Source: Seminavis robusta (lineage: Eukaryota; Bacillariophyta; Bacillariophyceae; Naviculales; Naviculaceae). Taken from it: DNA of 64,000 bases. A program made the translations under genes and the position numbers. Every line of letters starts with the position of its first letter. Position 1 is the first letter of the stretch. The DNA is taken from NCBI GenBank assembly GCA_903772945.1, contig CAICTM010000076.1:62001-126000 (forward strand), written 5' to 3'. The notes under the pieces were generated by a model that was given only the letters and a program-made list of their open reading frames with translations, was not told the origin of the DNA and made no database searches. This document shows positions 49,968 to 61,500 of this stretch, piece after piece.

Positions 49968-50338
49968 GCAGTCTGGTTCCTGACCTTGCAGTACTAGCTG
50001 GTACCGGTACCTGGTACCAGGTACTGTGGAACCGTACGAGACGGTCACGAGTATCCAGGATTGAATTTGCCGGACACACCTCCGTTATTCAAAACCTGAC
50101 GTCGGAACGTCAGAAAGAACACGTAAACTGCAACTATTTGATCCACGTCATCCTGCCGTCGTCGAATGACAATTGAGAAGACAAAGATCGAGAAAGATGA
50201 GAAAGAGAAAAAAGCCACGCGTTGTTGTCCAGCGCTATGCTAGTAGGAAATTCCCATCACCACATACTACCTACTACATCATATTATCAACTCTATTGCA
50301 TCCATTGATCTGAGTTACAAGTGCTTTTATCCTTGACC

Positions 50339-53300
50339 ATGGCTCCCCTCTCTCTGAGCAAGCATGCGTTGGTTGGATGGTGTCTCCTGTTAAGTCCATG
50401 GCAAGCGGATGCCTTTGGCGTTCCCTTTCTCGGTTGCCGCAATGCTAACAGTAAGAACCATGGGGCATCAGTACACGAGTTATCCATGAACAACAACAAT
50501 TACAATAACGACAACAGCAACAACAGCCCATGGCCGCAGCAGCAACCAACACCCTTTAACGCGTCTCCCGAACAAGTGGCAGCGGCAGAAGCGGCTCTTC
50601 AAGCCGAGTTTGAGGCAGCCGTGCAGCAGCAGCAGCAGCAGAGCAACAATGCCTTTGTGCCCGCCGTGGGAACTGCCACTCCGGAACAAGTGGCACAAGC
50701 GCAGGCGGCTCTAGATGCTGAATTGGCCGCTGCAAGAGGAACACAAGAGACAAGCACCTCCACAAGTCCATTCAATAATAATGATAAGCCAAGCTTTCCT
50801 CCGTTCAATAACGGTGGCAACGGTAACAGCAATACCCCACCCTGGCAGAAACCTAAGGAACAAGGAAAAGCCCAACAACAGCCAGAACTGGTACAAGCAC
50901 TGTCTACCAGTGAGGAAAAGACACAAGAGAAGCCAATGTCGCCATTCAAACCGTTTCCGCCATCGACATCGAACAACAATGACAATAAGCCATTTTATGG
51001 TGCCACGGAAACAGAAGCAGCCGAAAACAAGGCAATGGCTGCCATTGAAGCGGTCATGGACAACAACAACAACAACAACAACAACAGCAATAAGCCTAGT
51101 AGTTTCAAGCCACCATCCAACACACGGCCCTTTCCCCCAAAGAACACCGGCCCCCCATTCAACAACATGAACAGTGCTGCAACACCTGCACTGCAAAACG
51201 CTGCGACAACAACAGCAACAACAAGTCCACCCTTTGGAAACAGTCCTGGCAATAATAATATGCCACCATCCATGGGAGGAGGTCCACGCAACAACGGCAA
51301 TAATAATGATCTTGCCGCACGAATGAAACAGGCTGGGTCTCGCAACGGCAACAACAATGACGACGAAAGCAAGACAGCAAAGCAGAACGATGTCGTCATT
51401 GATGCTGCCAATGGCAACATTCCTTGGTTTGGACAACGGGCGGCGGCATCCACTTCCGCCTTTGCCAATAATAAGCAGCCATCATCGTCACCACCACCCA
51501 GCACATTTACCCCACCCAAGGTGGATGCTGCCAAGCCGATGGCAACCGAAACAACCAACAAGCTTAATGCTGGTAGAAGTGCCACGCCACCATTTATGGC
51601 AACCATGAAGTCATCTTCCACCGAAACAACCAACAATAACAACGCTGAGTCTAGCAGTGCATCCGAGCAATCAGAGGAACCAAAAGCAGAAAGTAACGGG
51701 TTCTCCTTTTCGAATCTCATGCCTACCAACCGGGACAGTCCAACCGATGCGGCGGACACCACGACGACGATGACTCAGCAATCGAGCCCTGCTGGTTTTG
51801 GACAACCATATGCACAAAGCACCACCAACAGCCAGTACAGCTTTGAAAGCAATACTGGTGGTGACGCGGTTAATAGCTTTGACCCAGCACCACCCAGCTC
51901 GGAACCGCCACGAAACAGCTTTGCTTCTTCGAGTGCATCATACGACGACCAAGAGCAACTGCTGCCCGAAAACACAGACGACAATGTGGGACCACTCGAG
52001 TACATTTGGCAAAACGCATTGAATCAAAAACAGCGAGTGGCGCTCAACAAGGCCGCGGTACGAACGGTGGAATATTCCTTGCCCGTCACGGCGGCCACGG
52101 CGTATCTATTGTCCAACAATGCCGAGCCTCTTCGCAACGCCGAAGCAGCTGCCACGTATCTGGCCAACTCGGCCATTCCCAATGCCTACTCCGAGTGGAT
52201 TAATGAGGATAAAGTGCGCGAATTGACGCCCGAAAAGAATATCATGGCGCAGTACATGGATCGCGTGAGTGCACCTTGGTCGGAGCAACAACAGCAGCAG
52301 CAACAGCAAGCTCAACCGCAGGTACAAGCTCCACAGCAGCAGCAGCAAGCACAACCGCAGGTACAAGCACAACAGCAGGCACCGCAAGAAGAAGAAGCGA
52401 CCCAATCAGTGTCCGCTGGAGAAGAAGCTCCAACCAACTACGACGACTATCTGAAATGGCGTGCCGAACAGGATGGACAGCAGATGGCAACAACACAAAC
52501 CGAGCAACAGAGTAGCACTGTGGATCCCGATGCCGCTGCGGCAGCAGGAGTTGCTTCCGTTCTGAATAGCGAACCTGCCGTGGAGCAGCAGCAGCAGCAG
52601 CCACCGCAAGCAACCTATGCAGATCAAATGTGGAACCGATTTCTTTCCCCGCCGCAGTCGCAGCCACAAGCACAGCAGGACTTGTCGTCATCGCAGCAGC
52701 AGCAAGCTCCATCTCATGCTGACCAGATGTGGAACAGATTCATGAACGTCCCACCGGCAATGCCATCAGGCACACCGCAGCCAGAGCAGAGCGTGCCACA
52801 AGAAGAAACACCATCAGCTGCTGATCAAATGTGGAACAGAGCCATGACGGTTCCAGCTGCCCCAGAACCGGCAGTCGAAGCTCCCAGCACCAGTGAATCG
52901 TATGCGGATTCTCTGTGGGAGAGGTTCCACGCCAACACCCCCAACCCTTCAATCGAGCCAGAAGCGGGGGCACAAGGTTCCTACGATTACGGCGAGACGA
53001 TGCAGCAAGCACAAGAGCCACAAGGCTCCTACGATTACGGTGAGACGATGCAGCAAGCACAAGAGCCACAAGGTTCCTACGATTACGGAGAGACGATGCA
53101 GCAAGCACAAGAGCCACAAGGCTCCTACGATTACGGTGAGACGATGCAGCAAGCACAAGAGCCACAAGCGTCGGAGTTCTATAATCCTTCAACTGCAGAG
53201 AGTTCTTGGGCGACCGAAGCTCAGGGACAAGCTCCATCTTTCGACAGCGGTGCTGGGCAAATGGAGCAACCCAACTACGCCGAAAGCGAATCTTCCCAGA

Positions 53301-53476
53301 TGGATCAACAGAAACAGCAACTTGCCACAAACCTGCAGGCCATGTCAGAAGAAGTGAATCGAAGATTGGATAATCCTGACACCTTCTACCCAGAGCCAGC
53401 TCAAGAGGAAATTAACCCAGTTATGTGGTCCAACGATGACTACTACGGCTACAGGAATGACGCTTCTCTGTTCTAG
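50339..53476 (+). CDS. Large low-complexity secreted (probably plastid-directed) protein of the ADAF family
   Basis: From Met at 50339 the protein has 1045 residues. The signal peptide HALVGWCLLLSPWQADAF is followed by GVPFLG; A/F at the junction resembles the diatom plastid ASAFAP motif, so plastid routing is possible. Residues 40-540 are Asn/Gln/Pro/Ser-rich with EQVAAAEAALQAEFE-type repeats. A folded-looking block follows at about 545-650 (PLEYIWQNALNQKQRVALNK, EYSLPVTAATAYLLSNNAEP). Then come poly-Gln tracts and four copies of a tryptophan motif (YADQMWNRF, HADQMWNRF, AADQMWNRA, YADSLWERF). Four exact 16-residue units with SYDYGETMQQAQEPQ follow, and a tail with PVMWSNDDYYGYRND. Function unknown; the Trp motifs look like short interaction sites. 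Single exon. Confidence 0.7.
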   Translation: MAPLSLSKHALVGWCLLLSPWQADAFGVPFLGCRNANSKNHGASVHELSMNNNNYNNDNSNNSPWPQQQPTPFNASPEQVAAAEAALQAEFEAAVQQQQQQSNNAFVPAVGTATPEQVAQAQAALDAELAAARGTQETSTSTSPFNNNDKPSFPPFNNGGNGNSNTPPWQKPKEQGKAQQQPELVQALSTSEEKTQEKPMSPFKPFPPSTSNNNDNKPFYGATETEAAENKAMAAIEAVMDNNNNNNNNSNKPSSFKPPSNTRPFPPKNTGPPFNNMNSAATPALQNAATTTATTSPPFGNSPGNNNMPPSMGGGPRNNGNNNDLAARMKQAGSRNGNNNDDESKTAKQNDVVIDAANGNIPWFGQRAAASTSAFANNKQPSSSPPPSTFTPPKVDAAKPMATETTNKLNAGRSATPPFMATMKSSSTETTNNNNAESSSASEQSEEPKAESNGFSFSNLMPTNRDSPTDAADTTTTMTQQSSPAGFGQPYAQSTTNSQYSFESNTGGDAVNSFDPAPPSSEPPRNSFASSSASYDDQEQLLPENTDDNVGPLEYIWQNALNQKQRVALNKAAVRTVEYSLPVTAATAYLLSNNAEPLRNAEAAATYLANSAIPNAYSEWINEDKVRELTPEKNIMAQYMDRVSAPWSEQQQQQQQQAQPQVQAPQQQQQAQPQVQAQQQAPQEEEATQSVSAGEEAPTNYDDYLKWRAEQDGQQMATTQTEQQSSTVDPDAAAAAGVASVLNSEPAVEQQQQQPPQATYADQMWNRFLSPPQSQPQAQQDLSSSQQQQAPSHADQMWNRFMNVPPAMPSGTPQPEQSVPQEETPSAADQMWNRAMTVPAAPEPAVEAPSTSESYADSLWERFHANTPNPSIEPEAGAQGSYDYGETMQQAQEPQGSYDYGETMQQAQEPQGSYDYGETMQQAQEPQGSYDYGETMQQAQEPQASEFYNPSTAESSWATEAQGQAPSFDSGAGQMEQPNYAESESSQMDQQKQQLATNLQAMSEEVNRRLDNPDTFYPEPAQEEINPVMWSNDDYYGYRNDASLF
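52976..53167 (+). repeat. Four-copy 48-bp tandem repeat inside the ADAF protein gene
   Basis: Four units of 48 bp encode GSYDYGETMQQAQEPQ each. Units differ mainly by silent changes (ggttcc/ggctcc, ggcgag/ggtgag/ggagag), with units 2 and 4 nearly identical. Confidence 0.9.
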
Positions 53477-53786
53477 GAATGCTAGAGTACAGCCTGGCAC
53501 AAGCCACGCCATCCACTCTGCCCATTCGCTAATCCGCACCATTGCTCTCATTTGCGTAATCACACAAACACAAACAGACCAACCGCATCCACCAACGCAA
53601 AGACAGGGGGAAGCGGCATGGCGGTCGAGCCCACGGCCAGCAAACAACAGCTACAGCAAAGGAGACGTGATCCATACCAACAACTAATATATTATACTGT
53701 AGCCGTTTTCTTTATTAAACCCAACCACATGTCCATTATGCTGTTTTCTCAAATCAAGCTGAAGCAAGACTATTATCCAAGGAAGG
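53477..53786. other. Short convergent intergenic region
   Basis: No supported gene; 3' ends of the flanking convergent genes. Confidence 0.5.
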
Positions 53787-55373
53787 TCAAAGGCGCTCAC
53801 AGAAAGAGTTCGGGCTTGATCGAAGCAGCAGGTATACGAATTCCAACCGGAGATCCTGGTTGGCGCATGCATCTTTCGCCGCCACCATCTCCGTGAGGAA
53901 TATCCTTTTGCGTTGTGTTTCATCGTCTGCGGCAGCCAACCATTTCTGAAGCAGATCCCTGAACTCTTGTCGCTTTTTGTTTTGCTCCAGGCACTTCTTG
54001 ATTTGTGGATAGAAGTTAGAATCCATTCTCGTCTTATGGTTCAGCACCAGGCCGCACAACGCGGCGTTCTGCGCGAGCGCCTGTGACAGAGCGAACATTG
54101 CTTCGCCGCTCAGTTTGTCAGCGCCGTTTACATTTAAGCTCGTCAAGGAGCCATTCGTCCGGAGAGCCTGCGCTAATTGAAGGACCCCAAAGTCTCCCAC
54201 AGAGACGTGGCCCATCGTAAGCTCTCGTAGCGATCGATTCACGAGCAGGGCCGAGGCAAGCGCAGCCGCACCGACGTTGCCGATCGGGAAAACCGCCTGG
54301 TTATGGCAGAGACCCAGCGATTGGAGAGAGGTGTTTGCCTTGATACCACCGGCCAGACTGATGGCCCCAGCCTCCCCTATCCGGTTCAAACCAAGCTCCA
54401 GCTTTTCAAGAGCAGAGTTGTATTTCAACGCACTCCCCAATGCGGAGGCTCCACTGTCTGTAATTCCATTTGAATGAAGATGGAGAAGTCGAAGCTTCTT
54501 GTTAGTCTTGAGGGCATCCGCCAAAGCCACGGCGCCCTCGTCGCCTATCTTGCATGCACTTAGACATAGTTCTTCAAGTTCGGCATTGACTTTCAAGGCT
54601 TCGGCTAAAAAGATCCCTCCAGGGACTCCAATATCCTGATCACTCAAACTCAGGTAGCCTAGCGTATTGTTGTGCCTCAGAGCCCCCGCGAGCCGAACGA
54701 CTCCCAAGTTTCCAATCCCACAGCCACTTAGATTGAGGTTGGTGAGAGAATTGTTGACCATGAGTGCCTCTGCCAAAGCACTGGCACCGTCATTGCCAAC
54801 TGTGTTGCTGCTAAGGTCGAGGCGCCTGAGGGTCGTATTCACTTTGAGCGCACCGGCCAACTCAATGGCTCCCTTTGCTTTGGTGATTTTGTAGCATGAA
54901 GACAGGTCGAGATTGCGTAGAGATGAGTTTTTTATCAAGGCTTTGGCCAAGGAGACCCTGGTCCCGTCCGTGATGGCGTTCAGCGAGAAACAGAGTTCCT
55001 GCAGCCTTGTCGTCTCTCCTCGCAGGGCTTCTGCGACGGCTAAACCACCTTGGTCTGTGATCTTGCAGCGATCATCGAAGCAGGTAAAGTCGAGACTTCT
55101 GATTCCGACGTCCTGAACGGCCTGAGCCAGTGCCACGGCCCCCTGATCTCCCAGTGGATTTTTCCGCAAGTCAAGATCCATATCTTCTGGTAGTTTCATC
55201 CACTCAATTTCGGTTCCAGCAAACGGAATCTCCATGACCAAGGAACCATTTCGGTAGTGGAGGCGGAAGGAATCGTGATCCGACAAACAGAGATTGATCG
55301 GGTCGCCATTGGGCCCGTTCAACGTAACGTGCCTTGTGGAGGATTTTTCCGATCGAACAGCTGTGGAAGTCAT
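53787..55373 (-). CDS. Ribonuclease-inhibitor-type leucine-rich-repeat protein (NLRC3-like repeats)
   Basis: From the ATG at 55373 the protein has 528 residues. After about 75 non-repeat residues come about 13 LRRs of the 28-residue ribonuclease-inhibitor/NLRC type. Typical units are LRRLDLSSNTVGNDGASALA, LTNLNLSGCGIGNLGVVRLA and LEKLELGLNRIGEAGAISLA. A helical C-terminal domain of about 80 residues (CLEQNKKRQEFRDLLQKWLA and onward) closes it. There is no NACHT domain, signal peptide or membrane helix, so it is likely cytosolic or nuclear. The fold serves protein binding; partner unknown. One repeat has an insertion (CHNQAVFPIGNVGA). Complete single exon. Confidence 0.8.
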   Translation of the reverse strand: MTSTAVRSEKSSTRHVTLNGPNGDPINLCLSDHDSFRLHYRNGSLVMEIPFAGTEIEWMKLPEDMDLDLRKNPLGDQGAVALAQAVQDVGIRSLDFTCFDDRCKITDQGGLAVAEALRGETTRLQELCFSLNAITDGTRVSLAKALIKNSSLRNLDLSSCYKITKAKGAIELAGALKVNTTLRRLDLSSNTVGNDGASALAEALMVNNSLTNLNLSGCGIGNLGVVRLAGALRHNNTLGYLSLSDQDIGVPGGIFLAEALKVNAELEELCLSACKIGDEGAVALADALKTNKKLRLLHLHSNGITDSGASALGSALKYNSALEKLELGLNRIGEAGAISLAGGIKANTSLQSLGLCHNQAVFPIGNVGAAALASALLVNRSLRELTMGHVSVGDFGVLQLAQALRTNGSLTSLNVNGADKLSGEAMFALSQALAQNAALCGLVLNHKTRMDSNFYPQIKKCLEQNKKRQEFRDLLQKWLAAADDETQRKRIFLTEMVAAKDACANQDLRLEFVYLLLRSSPNSFCERL

Positions 55374-56128
55374 GAGCAATACCTTGGTGTGTTGTGGGTG
55401 AGTGTGTTGTAAGAGCTATTTGTTGCGGCAATATAATATGTGCTGCATGCACTTCTAAAGTCCCTTGTGGCTGGAATCGAATTATTAATCAGTCGTGTTT
55501 TTCAGACGTCGATCTATCACACATCGATCGCGATATTCCGCCAAGTACCATAGTGGACGAGTACGAGCCGTATACCGGTACTCAGAAGAAGAAAGGTCGG
55601 TACTAGTATGGTACTGATCCTAACCCAGAAAAGCGAAGTCGAAAGCCAAGAAACAGTTGCCTCAACAGAGTTGTGCGCTCCTGCGATTGAGGCAAACAGG
55701 TACAGCGAGTGCACCAGCATTCGAGACATTGCTTCCATCGTATTGTGTGCAATATACAGTGGGCCCATGACGAGAATAGGAAGGCAGTAGACGAAACTTA
55801 CAAGGTTACCTGGATCGACCGCACCAAAGGGCTTTCGTACTAGCTAGCATCACAAGCAAGCAAGCAAGCAATCCAAACCTCGCATATCTCGTACAGGCTG
55901 TATCGAAGCTATTGACGCAAACGCATGCCCGGTCCCGCTAGGACATTGCAATCCGAACTACGACATCTGGGCAAATAGACTTAAGGTTACACGAAAAGAC
56001 TTAGAGGCCAGTTTCAATGGCTCTCAGCCACTCCTATCCAATTTTTCGAAGTAGACTCGACTCTATCAAGATGATGCTATCTCCTCTACCGCGGCTACTC
56101 CTCTCAACAAAGGCTACTACTCACCACC
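55374..56128. other. Divergent intergenic region
   Basis: No supported gene. A short (AAGC)n tract lies near 55850-55870 and taccggtac near 55573. Confidence 0.5.
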
Positions 56129-56560
56129 ATGACAGGCTCCCCTCGTTTGGTTGGTAGTGGCAGCGGCAGCCGTTCGATCGTTCGACGGATTGCTCGACGA
56201 TTCGACGGATCAATTCTGGGGTCTTCTTCCTTTTTCCAAATATCCTCTTTCACGGGTGACCATGAGGATCGCTTCCTCTTCCACACATTGATGGATGGCT
56301 CTTCGGCTACTGTTACTGGTACTACTAATGCAACAAGCGGCAGCTTCTCTACTACTGCTTTGAGTGATCGACTGACCAATATGAAATATGCTCAATTTTT
56401 GCCACCTTGGAGCCAACAATTCTCCTTTGAAACTTTGTGGATGGGTGCTCCAGACTTCATGCAAAGCCACCCACTCCTCCACTATACTCTACAGTGCAGA
56501 TTGGGTGCTGAGAGTGAGGACTGGAGCACCTTTCCCATGGAGAAATGCATGGCAGAATGA
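56129..56560 (+). CDS. Possible small protein with basic N-terminus
   Basis: This frame of 143 residues has an Arg/Ser-rich, acid-free start (SGSRSIVRRIARRFDGSI), resembling a mitochondrial presequence. It is followed by a Thr/Ser-rich stretch and a tail with aromatic residues (YAQFLPPWSQQFSFETLWMG). I recognise no family, and no intron is evident. The composition is protein-like, but independent support is lacking. Confidence 0.35.
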   Translation: MTGSPRLVGSGSGSRSIVRRIARRFDGSILGSSSFFQISSFTGDHEDRFLFHTLMDGSSATVTGTTNATSGSFSTTALSDRLTNMKYAQFLPPWSQQFSFETLWMGAPDFMQSHPLLHYTLQCRLGAESEDWSTFPMEKCMAE

Positions 56561-58532
56561 CAACAAAATGGAATCCAAGCCTGACTTTTCCTGGATGCTC
56601 CATAGGAAACCTTGGAGATAGCAAATCCTTTTTGAGGGGTGGCTCTGTGAGTGTGTTGGGGAGCTAATGCTAGAAAATGATTTGCTATCTCAATGTATTG
56701 GTAATGCTAATGGCCATTTGGTCAACTCTGTTGCCATGGTGATAAAATTCATTTTATTTTCTTCAATCTTTTCTTTGTGCAAGCCAGTCTTTTCAATGCA
56801 GGATTGGCGAAATGACCACTTCTGTTTGAAATGACCGCTTCTGATTTTGGTTTGGCCAAAACTAGTTTTCGAAATGTCAAATGAATCTGCACGGGAGGGC
56901 CAGTCCGTACGAGGAAACCCCCGTTTCAGATCGAAGAAAGGTTGCACCGTGGTTAGCGGACGTGGAAACTAAAACAAACTATTTGAGGGCTAACGTGAAA
57001 CACAATTTTGGCCCACATCGCATCTTGCCACTTCTGCTTGGCATTTGGATAGAGCTCAATCTAATCCACCACTGTCCCGGTTGCCAAGATTTGGAGGCAT
57101 AGAAGCCACCACTTTGCAATCCTTGAACTCTCCCTCTCCTGTCACGGAACCCACGTATCACATACCGGTATCGCTTGGCGCCCATTTCCAAAGTATGCAT
57201 GCCTCAAACTATACACCAATCACGCACTGTCTGGATCACGGGAAACATAACCTTGAAGACAAAATGCACGCTCTCCTGTGCTGAAAGGACGCACCCTTCG
57301 TACCTCCAAGGCTGCTTGTCAGCATAAAGACATCTGTGTGATTTGATTTCTAGCTAGCCCAGGCAGCAAAACACAACGTCTCAAGGCCTTTCAAGCCACC
57401 GTAGACATCCATAGCCTAAAGCTTGCCAGTGTATGCGCTAACATCAATATACCGCATGTCTTGAAGTACTCGGGTGTGTAACCATCAAAGACAGGATGTT
57501 TCAGGCCTAGTATGGGCCATACATGTATGTTTGCCTTGTCGCCCAATCACACATACCAATACGTTCGCTGAGCAGCCTTCAACATCCAAAACAAGACGCT
57601 CGGCTGCATGAGGAGCGAAGCTAGAAAAGGAAGAGGAAAATCGTGGGAAGCCCCATCCAAACAGAGTGCTTCCACCGCTCCTCCTGCTTGAAGATCCCAG
57701 ACACCAAGGCTGCATGCCAGTCCAAACACACACGTACTGCTGGGTAATCCATAAATACGCCAAGATAGGATACTGTAGGACAAACGCGCTCACCGGTACC
57801 CAGTACTCGTATGCGGTTTCTTGGTATCCGAAAGGCCCAATCCCATCCTGGTGGTGGATAAAATACATGACATTGCAATGCAGAGTCGCCCTGGGTACAA
57901 CCCAGCAAACATCCTCCGCTTTGGCCTGTTCCAGCCTCGATGGTACCTGGTACAACATGACCATGTAAGGAATAAGTACTTGGTTTTGGTCCTGCGTTAC
58001 TTGGTTCTGCAAGCTCTCTTGTCCCAATAGATATTTCTGTACAGCTCTAGATCTATGCGGAAGTAACAACATAAAAACCTGCTAAATCAAGACGTCTTGA
58101 AGAAGAAGTCTTGAAATCGGATGCAAGTATAAACAACCACTAATAAAGTTCTTCCGGTACAGGTGCAATGCGAGATCACGCCAGAAAGCGATTCAGCAGC
58201 CCGTTAATTCTAAGAGTGTCAGTGGCCAGAGCTAGAGAGCCAATTAGTTAAGAGGGAGTTTCGTTTCCGACTACAGTTCATGATGAGTACCTGTAACCAG
58301 GTTCTGTTGCGAAGCCTCGATCTCAAGCCTCTCAACCCATCGAAAAGCTCACAAAACTGTAGGTTCCCAGCTTGGTTTCGCAGTCATCGGATCGTAGCAC
58401 AACCTCTCATTTTCACAACAACCTTGTGTCGAAAGCTGCAGACTATCAAGTTCTTGACTACACCAGTCCAGCATCACCCCATCTGTTTGTGAGCACCACT
58501 CCAACACAAGCCACAAACCACAGGACAAGAAA
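56561..58532. other. Long intergenic region, nothing recognised
   Basis: About 2 kb. The 195-codon minus frame at 57485-58072 and the overlapping plus frames have no domain or splice logic I can support. The right end should be the promoter of the synthetase gene. Confidence 0.45.
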
Positions 58533-61500
58533 ATGAAGTTCATCTCAACGGTCATAGAAGATTTGGGCCGTGAGACAGGGAACAAACCACAAGGAAGCAA
58601 TCAAGAGGGAGGAACAATGAAGTTCTTTACCACCATTTTGGAAGCCTTGGCCCACTACTCAGCTGTGACTCCTGACAAGGTCGTGTATACTTGGGTGGAC
58701 ATCAAGTGCCAGGAGCAAAGAAAGCTGACCTTCCGGCAGCTAGAAGACGAGGCCAATGCTGTGGCTGCTCGACTCCTCAAGTTGGGGTGCCAAAAAGGAG
58801 ATCGTGTCATGGTTGCTTATCCATTTGGTCTAGAGTTCTTGGCTGGCATGTTTGGGGCCATGAAGATCTCAGTGATTCCCTGCTCCATCTACCCACCCAA
58901 TCCTAATCAGCTCAAAACAGACATACCCAAATTCCGCGGATTTGTGGAGGATGCCGGAGCCAAGTTCGCTCTGACTACTAACACCTTTGCCACAGCCATG
59001 ACTGCTGCTGGGGTCTTTTACAAGACTGGCGTCACCTGGATTGGCACAGACAAGTTGCCAAATAAGAAACAGATATTTGGTAAGCCAAAAGGCCATGAAA
59101 CATTTGTGGGCCAACCAGATGATGTCTGCTTTATCCAATACACATCTGGAAGCACTGGCCGGCCCAAAGGAGTCATGATCAGTCACCGGAACCTAGCAGA
59201 AAACTGCATGGCTTTAGTCAAAATGACAAATGCAAATTGCTCGTCTGTGGCAGCACTGTGGGTCCCTCAATACCATGGTAAGTTTGCAACATGATGAGCA
59301 GTTCATGATGTGTTCCAATTCTCAGCTTTGCTGGGATTCGTTATCCAGACATGGGACTTGTGGCAGGATTCATGTCTTGTCTTTATGGCGGCTTTCACCT
59401 TGTCCTGGCATCTCCTCTAGACTTCATTGCAAGACCTCTGCTGTGGACAGACATGATTGAAAACTACCAGGCAACACATACATGTGCCCCCAACTTTGCA
59501 TATGCGTTGCTCCTCAAGCGTTTGAAGCAGGCAAATAGAAATGCCGATTGGAGTTGTGTAAAGCGAGCCATGTTTGGTGGTGAGCCTGCCAGAGCCATGT
59601 GTGTAAGGAAGCATCGCAAACACACTTATAGCCTGAACATGTCTACAACATCTATGGCCTTGCTGAATCCGTAGTATACCTCACAGGTGGACCCGGTTAC
59701 TCTGATGAGGAGGGCCTAGTCTCCTGTGGCGAGGTGGACTCCCAAACTCTCAAGCTCCGGATTGTTGATGATGGGAAGGAGGTGGAAGATGGCGCCGTTG
59801 GGAGTATCTGGGCCCAGTCACCCCGAGTTGCTGCCGGCTACTATGGCCAGAAAGAGCTAACAGCCTACACATTTGGCAATGCGCTTCCAAATTATGAGGG
59901 GAGCTGGCTTCACACCGGTGATTTGGGAAAGATTGTTGACGGACAGCTCTATGTCACTGGAAGACTCAAGGATGTCATCATTATCAATGGCAAGAACTAC
60001 TATCCAACGGATGTTGAGCTTTCCATTGATGACTCTTTTGGGGATGCTATCCGTCCTGGAAGAACCACAGCCTTCCAACATGGAGAAGATGGTGTTGGAA
60101 TCACAGCTGAGGCTGGAAAGGACTTTGACAGGGCAGCGAATGAAGATCTTGCTGTCAAGATATCCAATCATGTTGCTCAAATGCATGGACTAACTGTATG
60201 TGAGGTTCTTATTCTCAAGGTTGGAGTGACCCCCAAGACCACATCTGGAAAGCTCAAGAGAGCTCTGATCCGGCAAACTACTCTTTCTGGTGACTGGAAA
60301 AGATCTTCTGTACTCCTCCAGTATGAACGGCAAACCAACATGTCCCCATTTGAGGCATATCTACATGCATCTCTTGGGGAGAGCTTTGCTGTTGCTAGTA
60401 ACAGCCAGGCGTTTTTGCTTGAAGATGATCCGGATGAAGATGAAACTGCCGATCACCCTTTTGATGAAGCAATCAAATGTGAAAAACGTAAAGAAGGGAA
60501 GACTGTCAGATTTGGAGATGACTTTTCCAAGAGATGGAGCACAGTATTATCAGCTGTCCTTGGGCCAGATATTGATGCATCCAAGACTTGGATGGAGAAT
60601 GGGATAACCTCTCTCAAGAGTGCAGAACTCAGAAACAAAGTAGAGGAAGAACTGCATGTGTCACTTCCCTCCAACTTTGAGCAGCTGTACCCTACTCCAT
60701 CAGAACTTGCCAACTTTCTGATGGCATCAGAGGCACAAGGCTTCCCCAAGCATGCTGTTGGTAGCAAAGAGTACGAATGGAATACATCAAGATCCAAGAT
60801 CTCCAAACCTGTGCTTGGTGTCCTGCAAACACTGGGGTCAGTCACAATCATTCTGTTGCTGTTGGTTTCAGCTGCTCCATCCTACTTCTTGACTTCCTGG
60901 GCCATGGAGCAGTGCGATTCAACTGGAGAGGGAGAATGTCATGGCCCAATCTTCTGGCTTGTGCTGCCTCTGGTCTTCCCTCTTTTCCTCCTATCATTCT
61001 CTCTTGCTGTGGTGCTCTCCAAGTTGGCCGTCATTGGCAAGTATCGACCCCAGCAGTTTGACCTCTTGTCAAAGGACTACTTGCGATGGTGGTTTGTGGA
61101 CAGGCTTTTGGAAATCTGGGAGTCATTTGTTGGGCCATTCATTGTGGAAACAAAGTACATTTGGATCTTTTACTGGCTTCTTGGGGCAGACCTGCCATGG
61201 ACTGCCAAGATTGAGTCCTTCATCCGTGAATGTGACTTGGTTAGGGTGGGAGACAGTGCCACTATTGCACACCCCATCAGGTGCAGGAAGTTCTCTCAGA
61301 CTGACACATGCCCCAAGCTGGCCTTCAGACCAACCATTGTTGGCAAGAACAGCCATGTATCTGGCATGGTCAGCCCAGGTTCTGTTGTTGGTGATGGAAG
61401 CAAGGTAGAAAAACTGTCTGTTGTGGAAGAGGGTGCAGAACTACCACCTGGAATCCTTACCAAAGGTATCCCAGCATACAACTCTGGGACCTACAAGCAT

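Larger units (their letters stand above)
48134..50338. other. Long repeat-rich spacer between the two ADAF paralogues
   Basis: About 2.2 kb without a supported gene. It holds gtaccggttaccggtacc near 48645, the GCTAGAAGCAGAT repeats (48800-48995), the TTTCTCATTT array (49690-49967), a ggtaccggtacctggtacc cluster near 49998, and the promoter of the long paralogue. Confidence 0.6.

Noticed and set aside
57485-58072. Minus-strand frame of 195 codons
   Set aside because: Overlaps plus frames of similar quality; Cys/Trp-rich random-looking composition and no family resemblance.
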